Below are positions 22,978-34,761 of a stretch of DNA of 64,000 nt, piece by piece. The stretch covers positions 553,501-617,500 of the forward strand of contig JACEVL010000409.1 in assembly GCA_020284085.1 (NCBI GenBank). Direction: 5' to 3'. The number at the start of each line of letters is the position of its first letter. The first letter of the stretch is position 1. Source of the DNA: Aporrectodea caliginosa (lineage: Eukaryota; Annelida; Clitellata; Crassiclitellata; Lumbricidae). The notes beneath the pieces are model-generated. The model saw nothing but the letters and a program-made list of their open reading frames with translations, did not search any database and had not been told where the DNA came from. Made by a program: the position numbers and the translations under genes.

Positions 22978-23115
22978 TTACCACCCATCATCATCATAGT
23001 CAGCATCGCCGTCATTACCATTATCACCATCATCATCACCACGACCACTGATCAGCATATAAACGCACAGTGACACTTTGGTGACTGACTGAAACACACA
23101 CACACATACACACAA

Positions 23116-23201
<86 letters not shown>

Positions 23202-23207
23202 ACACGC
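22978..23207. repeat. (CA)n microsatellite preceded by CAT-rich sequence
   Basis: 23093-23207 is nearly pure CA with a few TA interruptions. 22978-23050 is rich in catcatca and accatcat. Confidence 0.95.
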
Positions 23208-24120
23208 ACCAGACACGTTGTCGGAAGTTTACGAAGAAAAGGATCAAGTTGTTTACAGTGGGAGGAGTGACAACATTGGCGTATAAATTCTGAGATCAGA
23301 AGAATTGATCCGAGCAGATAGCGTTACATATCCCCACCACTCAGACAAACAGACACACCATACTAACCGATGAACCCTACGTTCTTCATGAACTTTCACA
23401 CCATTTATGCAGCGCATTTGCAAGGAGAAATGGCGCTATATTATGCTTTCAAATAAATAAGTAGCCTACCTTATAAATGTCTCTTTAATCCTGAGTCCAC
23501 ACGTGGCTGTAAGTTTTTCATTTTACAGGTGCTTAGGGATCAAAGCAAGTTAAAAGAACTAGGTTAGGTTTAAAATAGGTTAGAACGTAAGTCGTTGCTT
23601 CCGTTGCTTAAGTTTCTCATAATGCCCCTTCCTCTTAAAAATTCGGTCTCCACAATGGGTGCGCTGTCTGAAACTTAAGCCTTTATTTGCACTGAACTCT
23701 ATTGTAAAAAAAGAAGATGCCACGCAACAAAGAGGGTCTGTTAACTTAATCCTACCGTAGCCTCTCATATATTGCCTCACTCATATGATCACCTTGCCTT
23801 AATCTCATCGTCTCATATCGTCTCACTTAATCTTGCCTTCATCATTGCTTTTACTTAATATGCTACTGAGTTCTGACAGTGATCGTTAACTCAACAATGC
23901 TTAAGCGCTACTCAAATACTAAAAGCAGGGCACCAGCTTATTCCTCCGACTCTTCTTGCGCTATGAAGTCAGAATGCTTCTATTGCGCCAAAGTCTATGC
24001 GTTTTAGAACGTCCAAGTTCTGTCATTAAAGTCCAACGTTGTTAATATATAGGACCCAGAGTTTAAGTCAAAGGCCATCGGGAAAATGATACTGTTGCAG
24101 AAGTGGGTAGTAGTAGTTTC
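23208..24120. other. No gene seen; one degenerate retroposon fragment
   Basis: Around 23900-23990 the string cttaagcgctactcaaatac and agcagggcaccagcttattc matches the ATCGTA-tailed repeat family. The rest shows no coding or transposon signal. Confidence 0.4.
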
Positions 24121-24124
24121 ACTT

Positions 24125-24330
24125 TAATTAACGTCACTATGTGATAACAAAGATCATTAGCGTCGCGCTCCTCCTTTATCCGGGCTTAGGACTGGCACTG
24201 TCAGAGTACAACCAGTGGGGAGTTACAGAAGTGGGTTGTGTTTTGATATTGTTTCTAGATGCCGCATATTCAGCGGCACTGGGTGAAACAGAAGTACCAG
24301 CCAAGTGTGAAGCAGCCCGCAAGCTATAGG
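24125..24330 (+). repeat. Dispersed repeat R24 (copy 1)
   Basis: Contains aaagatcattagcgtcgc, then ctcctcctttatccgggctt and aggactggcactg. Related copies lie at 48205-48340 (plus) and 57505-57660 (minus). The shared core on the other strand reads GCCAGTCC(T/C)AAGCCCGGATAAA-like, which recalls tails of non-LTR elements in other animals. Family assignment is uncertain. Confidence 0.5.
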
Positions 24331-24589
24331 GCCTAGGCTACAGTCACACCCAAAAATCAAACCAAAGTCATCGCGATAAAGGATTAGCATGGAGAGGCCA
24401 GGTGGTTATTGTTGTTGCCATGGTTACCATTGCGGCGCTGTCATTGGTGCTGTTGTTCAACAGTTGTTGTTGTTACTGTTGTTCTTGTTTTATCTGAGGC
24501 GGGCGCAATCCCTCCGGAACAAAAAATAAGCCTGCGTTAGGAGCTGTTAAAGGCGACATTTAGTGAACGAGCTTCAAAGACTATTTATT

Positions 24590-24890
24590 ATTAGTAGGTT
24601 TATCGTAATCGTAATCATAATCGTAATCTCCAAACTTCTAAAGCGCCACTCGAAAGCCAAGCGCAGGGCACCAGCTTATTCACGAGCGCTGCGTCTAGTC
24701 AGAGGGTTGTCCAAAAGAGTAGTCCGATGGAGGTCCGAGTCCGGTTTCCAGAGGATCAGAGAGGGCACAGCAGATGTTAAGGCGGGTGTCTTTTAGGTCG
24801 AGGATTGGAAGGTACAGGATCAGATGAGTCAGGATAAGAGTTCTTGAAAAGGAGAGACTTTAGTTTCGAGTGGAAAGCCTTTGGGGTGAT
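24590..24890 (-). repeat. ATCGTA-tailed retroposon fragment
   Basis: It begins atcgtaatcgtaatcataat, then tctaaagcgccactcgaaag, agggcaccagcttattcacg and agcgctgcgtc. It is the most complete copy of this family in the window. Its body extends to ggaaggtacaggatcagatg and further to about 24890, in LINE-3'-like sequence. Confidence 0.55.
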
Positions 24891-24926
24891 GAAATCACAG
24901 TTTTACTTAAATTATATATATTTGTA

Positions 24927-24928
<2 letters not shown>

Positions 24929-25010
<82 letters not shown>

Positions 25011-25064
25011 CTCGTGTGATCGTAAACTATAGCTTACTTATAATTAGACCTATTCGGTTTAAAC

Positions 25065-25137
<73 letters not shown>

Positions 25138-25259
25138 TTACCTGAGGTTTTTCTAATCATCGGGCTCCTAAAACTATGTCCGGAAACAAAATGATGGGCG
25201 TCTGGAACGGCTATTCACTACTCGACAAGTTTTGGCTGCGCAAAAGTATTGTCGTTGTT

Positions 25260-25306
<47 letters not shown>

Positions 25307-25320
25307 TATTATTATTATCC
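24929..25320. repeat. (GT)n, (ATT)n and (CAT)n microsatellites
   Basis: (GT)n at 24929-25007, (ATT)n at 25067-25137 and (CAT)n at 25259-25317. The last two may be tails of retroposon insertions. Confidence 0.95.
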
Positions 25321-25834
25321 CAGAGTAGGATCATCATCATCATTACAGCAGCTTAATATTAGACTAGCCTATAGTAGTAGCGCCCTTCCAGACATTCTAC
25401 TCAGGAGCGCTCAATATTAACTGTGCAAGCTCAATCGAGAACCGTGTACAATTAATGTAGCTCTGGATATAAATTAGCAGAATTTGCGCCTTGAATCCGG
25501 AATGGAGAAGACATGGAAAGATGATTGGTGACCAAAATAGGAAAAACGAAGAAACTGATAATAAGCAACATGCATGTGCTGACGAAAGAGAAGAGCGACA
25601 GGAAATGAGGGCGATAGCAGGATTTCCGGACCTGTTGATGAGGTATGCTGGGGCTCCCTTCAGACCACCTCAGCCCCGACTAAATTGTTTTTTAAATTTG
25701 TTTGTAAGGTTTTACAGAAACACCAACGCCGTCTATATAATATAGCGACGATACTGAATATCAACGGATAGAACGGTTTGCAGCAGAGTAAATATTTAGA
25801 TCTATAGATGCCTATGCATGTATGTATGTAGGCC

Positions 25835-26420
25835 CTATGCATGTTTGTGACTTTACCACCATTGTCCATGCATTGTCTGCTACCGCTTGGACTACTGCAA
25901 CTCTCTTCTCATTGACCTCCCAAAGCAGCGTCTCTCCCCTTCAATCGGTTTTAAATGCATCATTTAGGCTCATGACCCGACTCCCTCGAGTCCCTCGCTT
26001 TGCTCATATCTCCACATACTGCTTGAAGTCTTGCGCTGGTTCCCTATTGCTGCGCGCATCCAATATGACATCCTCTTTCTGGTCTCCAAATCCCAGCTAG
26101 GCTATATGCGAAAACCATTATCTTCATCTTCATCTCGCTCTTTGCGCTCTTCAGATCGGCTTGATCTCTTTGTTCCTATAGGACTAGGACTACTCTGGGA
26201 GTCTCTGGCCCAACACGGGCGTTTGCTGTGGTGGATCTCTCCATTTGGAATGACCTTCCCTCTCACTAACGGCTTAACTAATGTCATATGACTGCATGGT
26301 TTCCTAATCGGTCTCTCGCTCTTTAAAGGCGTTTCTTTTCCCCCCGAGGCCTCCGTGCTGAGAAAGAGCCTCTGAATAGTTATTCTGCGAGAAGCGCTTT
26401 ATAAATTATTAGATACGATA
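25835..26420 (+). mobile_element. CR1-like LINE fragment, reverse transcriptase C-terminal region
   Basis: Two overlapping frames encode SPLQSVLNASFRLMTRLPR, then FPIAARIQYDILFLVSKSQL and RSLRSSDRLDLFVP, the classic C-terminal order of CR1/L2 reverse transcriptases. At least two frameshifts and several stops are present. The 3' part ends with gaagcgctttataaattatt and a (ATACG)n tail. Confidence 0.8.
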
Positions 26421-26700
26421 CGATAACTGTAATTGTAGGCCTAGTCGAAATCTTATTTTTAAAAACGCCACTCAGCGATTCAGAAGCGTTTCCTGAACAG
26501 AGGAAGAGAAAGGCTGAAGGCCTTTATGTAATTGCAATCTCGAGGGTAATGTTTTCAAAGACTGTTGTTCATTCGCTTATTATTTGAGCAACAATCTGAA
26601 CAACATTCTTGGTATTGTATTTTCGATATAGGCTACCGGTGTGGTTTTGCCTTGTGTTTCTTGAGCATAATAGTTCAACGTTCAATTACAAAATATTTAC

Positions 26701-26709
26701 GTGTGTGTT

Positions 26710-26788
<79 letters not shown>

Positions 26789-26800
26789 CTGTGTCTGTGT
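26701..26800. repeat. (GT)n-(CT)n compound microsatellite
   Basis: About 45 bases of GT followed by about 45 of CT, then TGTGTC. Confidence 0.95.
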
Positions 26801-26911
26801 AAGAACGCATGTACGTGTGTGCACGTGTTATACACGTGTATCCTGTAGGCATGTATTCTATCATCAGCACAGCAGCGCCCAGTTTCTTTTGTTGCATGAC
26901 CGCTGCGCAGC

Positions 26912-26925
26912 GTTTCCATGGAAAC
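26912..26925. promoter_or_regulatory. Perfect X-box-like palindrome (RFX-type site)
   Basis: The sequence is GTTTCCATGGAAAC, a full match to the GTHNYYATRRNAAC consensus of RFX factors. No recognised gene begins nearby, so function is unproven. Confidence 0.3.
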
Positions 26926-27099
26926 CAGCCTCAATTATCGCTCTAAAAGAAAACGCAGCTTCTGTTTTTGCCATCCATCCGTCCCTCCTTCCCTCCGTCC
27001 ATTGGCAGTGGCCAAAACTGTGCACACATACGCTGCAGTTGTTGCTGCGAATAAAGCTCTGGGAAATAAAGAGATCTGCTCTATCAGAACCGTTATAAA

Positions 27100-28215
27100 C
27101 CTCACATGTACACCTAGCTTACGGTTATTGCCCGAGTCCGCTGAATAAAGGTTTCCCTTGAGACAGAGGCGGCCTTTGACAGTCCTCGACAATTTTGTGC
27201 TATATAGGCAATGACGAAAATGCCGCCCCTGCTCGTAAATGATGTCTTCTTCTTGACAGAGGTGTCCATCATTTATTTTGTCAGAATTTGCCGCCTCTTG
27301 AAAAGTGCCGCTCTAGGCAGTCGCCTGTATCGCCTATAGGCCTATACCTATAAGGCCGGTACTGCCTTGAGGTGACGCTATGTAGACATCTATGAGCGGC
27401 GTCTATTCGTTTAGTTCTAATGTTAATCGAATTGAAACGAGCATGCACATCCGTCCCCCAGTATACCGTTCCAACCGATAGAAGTTTACATGACTATATT
27501 TAAAATTGTCTCTTTAAAATAGGCCAATGCCTAATAATACAATCTTTAGTAAATTAATTTCGAAATATGGAAAGTAAGTCTACCACTAAGACTGTTGTTC
27601 CTGATACGTCTTGTCCTTGACCGGTGTTCATTCACTCTACATCCGCATGTTCGCAGGTCGTAAGTCTACCACTAAGACAGTACTGTCTTTTACTAATAAA
27701 AACAAAGTCGCTGACACCGTACCCATGCCATGCCGTGCCAGCCCCATGGATATATAGCTTACGGAACTGTTCTGCTAGGCTATCTCTACTGAATGTTGAC
27801 TGATAACTATAAGACTATTCTCTACTCGACCAGGTCTTTGTTTGTCTTAATCCGACTATTCCATGGACAGCTTAATTAGGACGGCTCTCGGCAGAGACAT
27901 CTTTCCGTCGCATGCTCCACTGAGTCTTGGAAATGATTCCGTAGGGTGTAAGGTTTCTGGAGTAGGCCTATAGCAGAAAACCGCAATTCAATGAACACCT
28001 TTATTTAATCCAAACTGAGATAGCGCCGTTATTGCAAAGCCGATAGGGCGACACTTGGCCCAATTAAGCTACGCAAAATCCAGCGTAACAGGCAATGTTC
28101 GCAGGGAATGTTCGCTCGAAGCCTAGCCTACAATGTCTGTTCGACACATTTCGAGTCAGGCGGAGGTAGGCGGCGGCCTAATGTTCGTTGCAAGGAGGCA
28201 GGCAATCGAGATATA
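27100..28215. other. No gene or complete element seen
   Basis: A short segment gtaagtctaccactaagac occurs twice (27572 and 27660). Otherwise nothing recognisable. Confidence 0.35.
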
Positions 28216-28219
28216 AAGT

Positions 28220-28330
28220 TTATCACCAAACTTCACCTCTTTCTGTCTCCACAGGTCTTTCACTCAAAACTGATGGCATTGCTTTTTCACAAAATAATGC
28301 TATCCTGATTCCTCCTCTTTTCTTTCCCCC
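28220..28330 (+). mobile_element. LINE 3' end fragment
   Basis: Encodes LHLFLSPQVFHSKL before decaying. The string tctccacaggtctttcac matches the LINE copies at 8100-8150 (minus) and 20200-20220 (plus). Confidence 0.55.
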
Positions 28331-29160
28331 TCCCATTCTGTTTCAATTTTCGATTTTGCGTAGTTTAATTGGACCAACTGTCACCAACATCATCCACCCC
28401 AATCGTTGGCTGACCCCACAGTATAAATAATACTGTGCTGACCCCTTTGGATCTTGACCTAGAACCGATTTCACCCCAAACCCGCCTATCTCAGTGTAAC
28501 TAACCAACCTTGTGAGCAACATGAGCTTATTCTGTGTTCTTTGCCTATTTCCGGTTAAGCGAATCGCCGAATTTGAAGATTAAAATAATATTATTTAGAC
28601 GGATAAAATATTAAGACGAGGAATTTTGTAAAATACTTAAGATAGGTTAGTTTGTAGTACTTAAAGTATATCGTATTATGTGCGTTTGCCAGGTTTTGAT
28701 TTTAAGTTCTATTTTGCGTGCCGCAACTGGAAGTACACACTCCAGTTAATCTTCGTATCGCATCATAGTCCACGACCCGACGTTTCCACAATAAAATCGT
28801 ACAGAAAATTTTATTCAGAATTTGTTATATTTACAATAATATTATAATAAGATGACAGTCTTTCGTGTTATCATTACAAATATAGTTTATCGTAACACTT
28901 GGTTTATCGTAACACTTGGTTTCGAGACAGTGTGCCAATGTATTTAGATATTCGAGACAGGATATCGATATTTTAAAGATTATCAACGTCTATTTTTCTA
29001 GACCTAGTCAATGTATTTTCCAAGGCTATATTAGATACTTAAAAGGGCGGCTTTCATTTATTCCTGACATGGTATGCCAGAGTGTTGCATATTATTTTGT
29101 TGACATGTGATGCAGAATGGGCAAGCCTATAGTATCGAGGGCTGAACGATATAGTGCGTA
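28331..29160. other. AT-rich stretch without recognised features
   Basis: No coding ORF and no repeat ends seen. gtaacacttggtttatc is duplicated at 28893-28921. Confidence 0.35.
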
Positions 29161-29161
29161 A

Positions 29162-29668
29162 GTTTACTGGGTAATCCCGTAGTTTAGGTTGGTAAATTAT
29201 TTGAATATCTTCAATACCGAACTTCATGTTGGTAAGTAAGCAATCTACCTATGTCCATGATAACTATCGTCAATCCCGCTTCCATTTCATCGAAAATTTG
29301 TTTTAATCAATCCAGCTTCCATTTCATGACAAAAATTAGCCAACTTCTATTTAACCCAAAAAATATTTTTCATCAATGAAACTTTTATTTAAGCAAAGAA
29401 CTATTCTCATGGGTCCAGCTTCTACTTACGGAAACAATTATTTTAATCATTCCAGCTTCTATTGCTTCAAAAACATAGTTTCATCAATCCAGCTTCTATT
29501 TACGGTAAAAATTATTTCGATCAATCCAACTTCTATTGAAAGACAGAAATCGTTTCATCAATCCCACTTCGAGTTACTGAAACAATTTTTTTCCTTAATC
29601 CAGCTTCCATTTTAATTTGACGATATAAAATAATTTACCAACCTAAACTACGGGATTACCGTTTACTG
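29162..29668. mobile_element. Non-autonomous DNA transposon with perfect 33-bp TIRs and internal tandem repeats
   Basis: The element covers 29170-29660 (491 bp). The terminal 33 bases, 29170-29202 and 29628-29660, are exact reverse complements. They begin GGTAATCCCGTAGTTTAGGT. The flanks are a perfect 8-bp direct repeat gtttactg (29162-29169 and 29661-29668). The interior (about 29280-29620) is a degenerate tandem array of ~40-bp units around atccagcttctattta. No ORF is long enough for a transposase. The 8-bp duplication fits a hAT-like or related superfamily, but the terminus is not one I recognise. Confidence 0.85.
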
Positions 29669-29911
29669 GCGTCTTGTGTGTCAGTTAGGGTCAGGTTAGG
29701 CGTCGTCAGGGTTGGGGTTAGTGTCGTCATTAGAAAACCTGGAACCGTCTGTACAATCATCCAGGCCACAATACTATAGGTTTGCCGCAGAATGTTGCAT
29801 ATTATGACTTTGGATGTTTTGGTGTTTTTGAAAAGATGATCAAAAGACATGCATTGTGAACTTGACTTTCAAGATCATGTATTGACACTGAATTGCTTTG
29901 TGTTTAGTGGA
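29669..29911. promoter_or_regulatory. Presumed 5' flank of the 29912 gene
   Basis: A pyrimidine-poor stretch ends in tgctttgtgtttagtgg just before the start codon. The tttag could be an acceptor for an upstream non-coding exon. No promoter motif is clear. Confidence 0.25.
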
Positions 29912-31400
29912 ATGGATTCATCGGAATCAATCCGTTTCGATGAGTACATGGAAGGGGGAATTCCCCCTCACCTGCTCCAAGGTTTGGGATATTCCGAGGC
30001 TGGACGACTTGAAGTCGATGAGAATTCATCAGATGACGCTGAAGGATCGTGTGATGAAGACAACGTACACACCTTGACAGGTGAGAAGAATGGGAGACGG
30101 GGGTGTGATCACTGGCATAAGTTAATGAGTGAAGTGGAGAGTTATTTAACGCTTTTGTGTAAAAGTAAATTTCATCTAAAACACTAAGCTTGCAGAGGTG
30201 GTAAAACTGACAAAGAAAGTTTCTCAGACAGTTGCCTGGCTTTGCCGCTCATGTCTGAGTTGATAGTGATGCTATAGGGCAACACTTTGTAATAACTGTA
30301 GATCATTTGTACATGTTTTGTTCCATCGGTGAACTTAGAAATTTATGTGTCTTATTTGTGTTTATAACTAAAACAAACAAGTGTTGAATAAACTATAATT
30401 GTTTGTGAATTTGAGAAGTTACGTTCATTTACTTTTAAAAAAGTGGCCAAAAATTACTTACTGTCTGTTTCAAGTTTGAAATCTGTACTGAAAGTGCTGT
30501 TGTTGAATGAAAATGGGAACATTAAACATGTGTCTTTAAAAAATTGTGTTTCCAGGTGAGGCCCAGATGGATATTGACTCGGTAAAATCGTCTTTGAAGA
30601 TGAGTATGGCACAGACAGCACAGTCCCAAGCAAGGTCAGCTGCAGCTACCCAAGCCTTCCAATCGAGGAGATCAAGATCGGGAAGGATTGCCCAGAAAAG
30701 AATTATCAAAGGCAACATAATTTATGAAAGAACGGAAACCGGAGAAGTCGTGGCCAGCATCATCAAAGGCGGTGACGAAATACCCAGTCCATCTCCCAGT
30801 GTTGTTCAAGCCACGCCGAAGCATCGACCTCGAAAGCAAATGCAAAATCAAGTCGAATTGGAACTGCCATGGAACTGTCCGATCACCGAAGACAACATCG
30901 ACTTTGTTCTGGACGAGTCAATCAGAGAGACGAACTCGATGAGGCAACATCTGATGACGCTAAAGGACGACCTTCGTCGTATGGGAGGTGGACCACACGT
31001 GACGGCCCAGCTGAAACCGGTCCACATGAAGAGACGAGAAGAGATCGCCAAGCAGGTGACAAGCGTGTTCTTGGATTACCTAGATGCCTGCGACAAGATT
31101 TGTGACGTGAACAGGGCGTTTACCAATGAAGCCTGCTCTCCTCTTGAGGCTGTCCCCACTCCAGAAATCTCTGCTAGTCTGCCTTCTGTGGAGACTTCGC
31201 TGCCCAAGAAACTCACAAAAAACATGAGGCAGGGTGCAAAGCGCCAGCCCCATGCGGTTTCACCCACGGGTCTTGAGGAACCGCCAGCAGTAACGCCATC
31301 TTCAGACGACCTGTTTATGTCGTGTGAACCAGGATCGGATGACGAAATGGGGAACAGGATGGCACGTTCTCAGAAACGTAAGAAAACCAGCAACCGGTGA
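29912..31400 (+). CDS. Unrecognised, probably nuclear protein (2 exons, 337 aa)
   Basis: Exon 1 is 29912-30080 (donor ACAG|GTGAGA) and exon 2 is 30556-31400 (acceptor TTTCCAG|GT). The split codon G|GT gives Gly and keeps the frame. The protein opens MDSSESIRFDEYMEGGIPPH and then an acidic patch (ENSSDDAEGSCDEDN). A basic segment follows (RRSRSGRIAQKRIIK), then a conserved-looking core with LPWNCPITEDNIDFVLDESI, MRQHLMTLKDDLRRMGG, EIAKQVTSVFLDYL and CDKICDVN. It ends in a Pro/Ser-rich tail with terminal QKRKKTSNR. Two basic clusters suggest nuclear localisation. No membrane segment. Exon 1 can be read through the donor to a stop at 30185-30187, and AATAAA occurs in the intron near 30385, so a short isoform is possible. 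I cannot name the family. Confidence 0.7.
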
Positions 31401-32867
31401 TTCTGTTCGTGCTAAACGCTCGTCACGCTGTATGAATTACTGTTTTTGATTACTGGACCGTAAACTACTGAGGCATGTTTTCTAATTCAGACATTTGTTA
31501 CATTTACCATTGTGACTCTGAGGATGCATTTCCTTGTTTAAACATAGTTTGCTATAAGTGAATTCTGTTCTGTTTTCTGTATGATTTTAATTAATTGATA
31601 TAGTTTAGTTATGAACTATAATATGGTGTAGCTGGGCAAATTGCAGTTCCTGCTGCAGCACTTTGTGAACCATGAGCAAAGACAATGTTTTTGTATAGGT
31701 GTAGGCTTGGTGCAGGGAACATGAAGTACCTACCTTCTGGTAGGTACTTTGAAGTTAAGTCACATTGAGCCTTGAATGAATGACTGTATAGGTTACCAAG
31801 CCACATGGAGCCCATTCCGTTTTCTTTTCTTTTCCCTTTTTTGGCCAATTGATACCAGAGGAGTATCACCAGAAGGTGAAAGTTGAAAAGGTACCCTGTC
31901 ATTTGATTGCTTTCGTTCTGTTTGTACCTCAACTGAAAAATCTTTCAGCCTTTGCACTATTAACATATGTTTAAACTGATATGTAATGACCTTTGTCATG
32001 TTCAGACATCAGAGCCGAGTGCCAAAAGATTCCTGCTTTTAGATTCGATCTAGATTAGGTGGTTTGCAATGTTCGTGGACCACTGTATGTTGCACTTGCA
32101 TTGAATAGTCTCCAGGGAACATGGGCTAATGGATCTGAGCAGATGAGGGTTATTGTTGAAATATTAGACTTTGTAGTCTAATGGTGAAACTTTGTTACTT
32201 GCACAACATGTGTAGTTCAAATCCTGTTATTTCAAATGATCAGTTTGTTCCAGAGCCTTGGAACCTATATAGTTCTTTGGGCATTGCAAAACATCCTGGT
32301 TATAGAACTTATAGTTTAGCCTATAGATGGTGTGAACCCAAGACTTCAAAAATACTTGCAGAGAGGTTTAAAAGGATAGACCCTGCTGCATTTGAGGATT
32401 CAAAAGAGACTTCCAGACTTTAATTTCATTTTCATTTTGTTCAGTTACATACAATTCTGTTGCTTGTAAAGTAAAACACTGAGATGCATGTGTACGTAGA
32501 GTAAAAAGTTGATTTACTTAGCTCGTTTTGCATTAAAACATTGTTTTCACTTTTATGCCTAAATTGATTACTTTATTGCAGTGATAACTTTAACCTGGGG
32601 TAGCAGTGATCATAAAAAATTGCTTATAACGTTCTTGAAATATTATGTCGTAACTCTTCTAATAATTTATGCCGCAATGGGCATGCTGCAGCATCTTTAA
32701 GTTGTTATTTAAGTTCCTCTTACATGTACGTACATGCATACACAAACTTTCACCGTTTGGTAAATAAATCAATAAACAGATCAACATAATAGACGATACC
32801 ATTGAGGAATTTAAGTGTTTTGGCACACAAATCTACACATTTCACATATGTGGCTTGTTGTAGAGGC
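31401..32867. other. 3' flank of the preceding gene, no further gene seen
   Basis: AT-rich sequence with no splice-compatible ORFs. Part is likely 3' UTR. Confidence 0.4.
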
Positions 32868-33042
32868 GTTGTAAGCATAGGCGTAGCTACATGGAGGCAC
32901 GAGGAGGCAGTTGCCTCCTCTTGCTTTCTTTTTATATTCTGGAACGTCTATTGACCAATGACCCCAATAACCAGAATTTTGCCAATGGTCTGTGAAGTTG
33001 CCTCCTTTTGAATTTAAGTCTCGCTACGCTCCTGGTTGTAAG
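32868..33042. mobile_element. Short hAT-like MITE with perfect 8-bp TSD
   Basis: The element covers 32876-33034 (159 bp). It is flanked by GTTGTAAG at 32868-32875 and 33035-33042. Ends are CATAGGCGTAGCTAC and, inverted, CAGGAGCGTAGCGAG. The interior has two related GTTGCCTCCT segments. The ends resemble those of the element at 46896-47832. Confidence 0.8.
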
Positions 33043-33189
33043 TGCTCGTCCATTGTTTTAAACTTTGTCTCCATTTGGCATTATGCTTCCTGCCGCCACT
33101 TTGTGTGATGTCGGCTCTCCAAAGGAATACTGAAAGCAATATTGTTAGGCTGCCCTGTTGAATGTGCAGAGGTTAACTGCTACTCGTGG

Positions 33190-33520
33190 TTACTCGTGGA
33201 TGGAGTAAATCTATACCGCCGTGTCCAGAAACAGGCTAATTAGATCCAATGCAGTGGTGTAAACCGTGAGGTTGACGGTTCAAACCCCGTCTGGACAGAA
33301 CGAGGTTTTGAGATTTCTGCCACTCTAGGAAACTTGGCTATGACATTGTTGATGGGAAGATCAGCTGGATGGTTTGCAACAGGACTGGCCACCTGTCCTC
33401 ATATGCCAAGGTTAAGAAAATGAAGTCGCAGCACTTCATACCAACGACTGCCTCTAGGGACTAACATCATGGACCGTTCTTCGGCTTCTACGAACCTAAA
33501 AATGCGCTATATTAATAAGT
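33190..33520 (+). repeat. tRNA-derived SINE with AT-type tail
   Basis: The B-box-like ggttcaaacccc lies at 33268-33279, with an A-box-like segment tgcagtggtgtaaacc upstream. The body ends aaaatgcgctatattaata, like other SINE tails here. Confidence 0.5.
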
Positions 33521-33628
33521 GCCCTGATAATACAGGTCGGTTTATCAGAGATTAATTTCTCGGTTCTTTACTGCGGGTGGCTCGGTCGCATTATAAACGT
33601 GGAGTACAATACAACACATCACAATACA

Positions 33629-33871
33629 ACTGGGGCACGGTGGTTTAGGGGTATGTTCGGTGCCTTGCAGCTGGAGGGTTGCGGGTTCGAATCCACCTCA
33701 AAGTCGCCGCGTAGGGACCCTGGGCAAGTCCTTCACTCGCAATTGCTCAAGCGCTTCGGTGTGAAACTCCGATTCAGCGTTCGCGCAGTAGTCGGGAGCG
33801 CCTCTGAATGGGAAATCTGGTAGGGGCGCTATACAAGTGTTCAAATACAATACAAAATACAATACAATACA
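33629..33871 (+). repeat. Full-length tRNA-derived SINE, copy 1
   Basis: The head ggggcacggtggtttagggg carries an A-box region, and gggttcgaatcc a B-box. The body includes gggcaagtccttcactcgca and ggagcgcctctgaa. The end is ggggcgctatacaag and a (AATAC)n tail. The copy at 62155-62363 is the same family on the minus strand. Confidence 0.85.
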
Positions 33872-33879
33872 AGAGACAT

Positions 33880-34760
33880 CTATCATAATTGATTTATCAT
33901 TAAGAAAAGTGCTACATTATCCTCACTGCGTGGGCCCATAACTGGGCCACGTACATTGTGCTGGAGGTAGGAAATAGTAACTCAGAACCGATCCAACATG
34001 ACTATCAAATGCCAATGCCTTTACTCGTGGATGCAGCCTGCCAGGACAGTTGACTGGTGGCAGTATGTATTAGTTTAAAGTTGCATGATGGCTTGGGGGA
34101 GACCACCCGCGTATGTTTTGATTATCAGCGTACTGTGCTACCCCTGAGTATAATCAGCACAGCTAGGAAAGTGGAGGTTAGTGAGTGTTCTGTTACGAGT
34201 ATGCGAACCGTGCAACTGAATAATTGTAATAATGCCTTCGTACAAAACTGGAAGTTACTGGATATGTACTCGGGATGGACATGGACTACACCAGAACCCT
34301 TAAGCGAGATTAAGCTTCAATCAAACATTGCGTGTGAGAAAGCTGCGCTTTCTATTCTCTTTTCATTGAGTAAGTAAATAAGTAAGTATATTCTTTATTA
34401 CACCACTTCAATTCAATTCAACACTTTTTTTTTCAATTCAACACTTTTTTTTTTTTTTTTTTTTTTATTGACACCACTTAAAAATGCACAATGGGACACA
34501 CAACATGAAACAATTATTAGAATAAAAAGTCTCTAACAATAAGCTTATCTGATCTATTCCAATACGAATTCTAGTAGGGTCTTCAATTATAAATTATATG
34601 ATACGAAATTAATTAAGAATGAATTAGATGAAACGCCGTGCGTTTGCCAGCGTTGATAAAGAATACACTTACTTACTGCACTGCTAAGATACCGTACGAG
34701 ATTAATGTGCAGTAATTTTTGTGTATATTAATAGAACGCTGGTTTTGAGAGTATTTGGGG
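33880..34760. other. Intergenic stretch with poly-T and TTTATT retroposon tail
   Basis: 34380-34660 begins gtaagtatattctttattac and includes T9 and T23 runs (34427-34467). It looks like the A-rich 3' end of a minus-strand retroposon. No gene is seen. Confidence 0.4.
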
Positions 34761-34761
34761 C

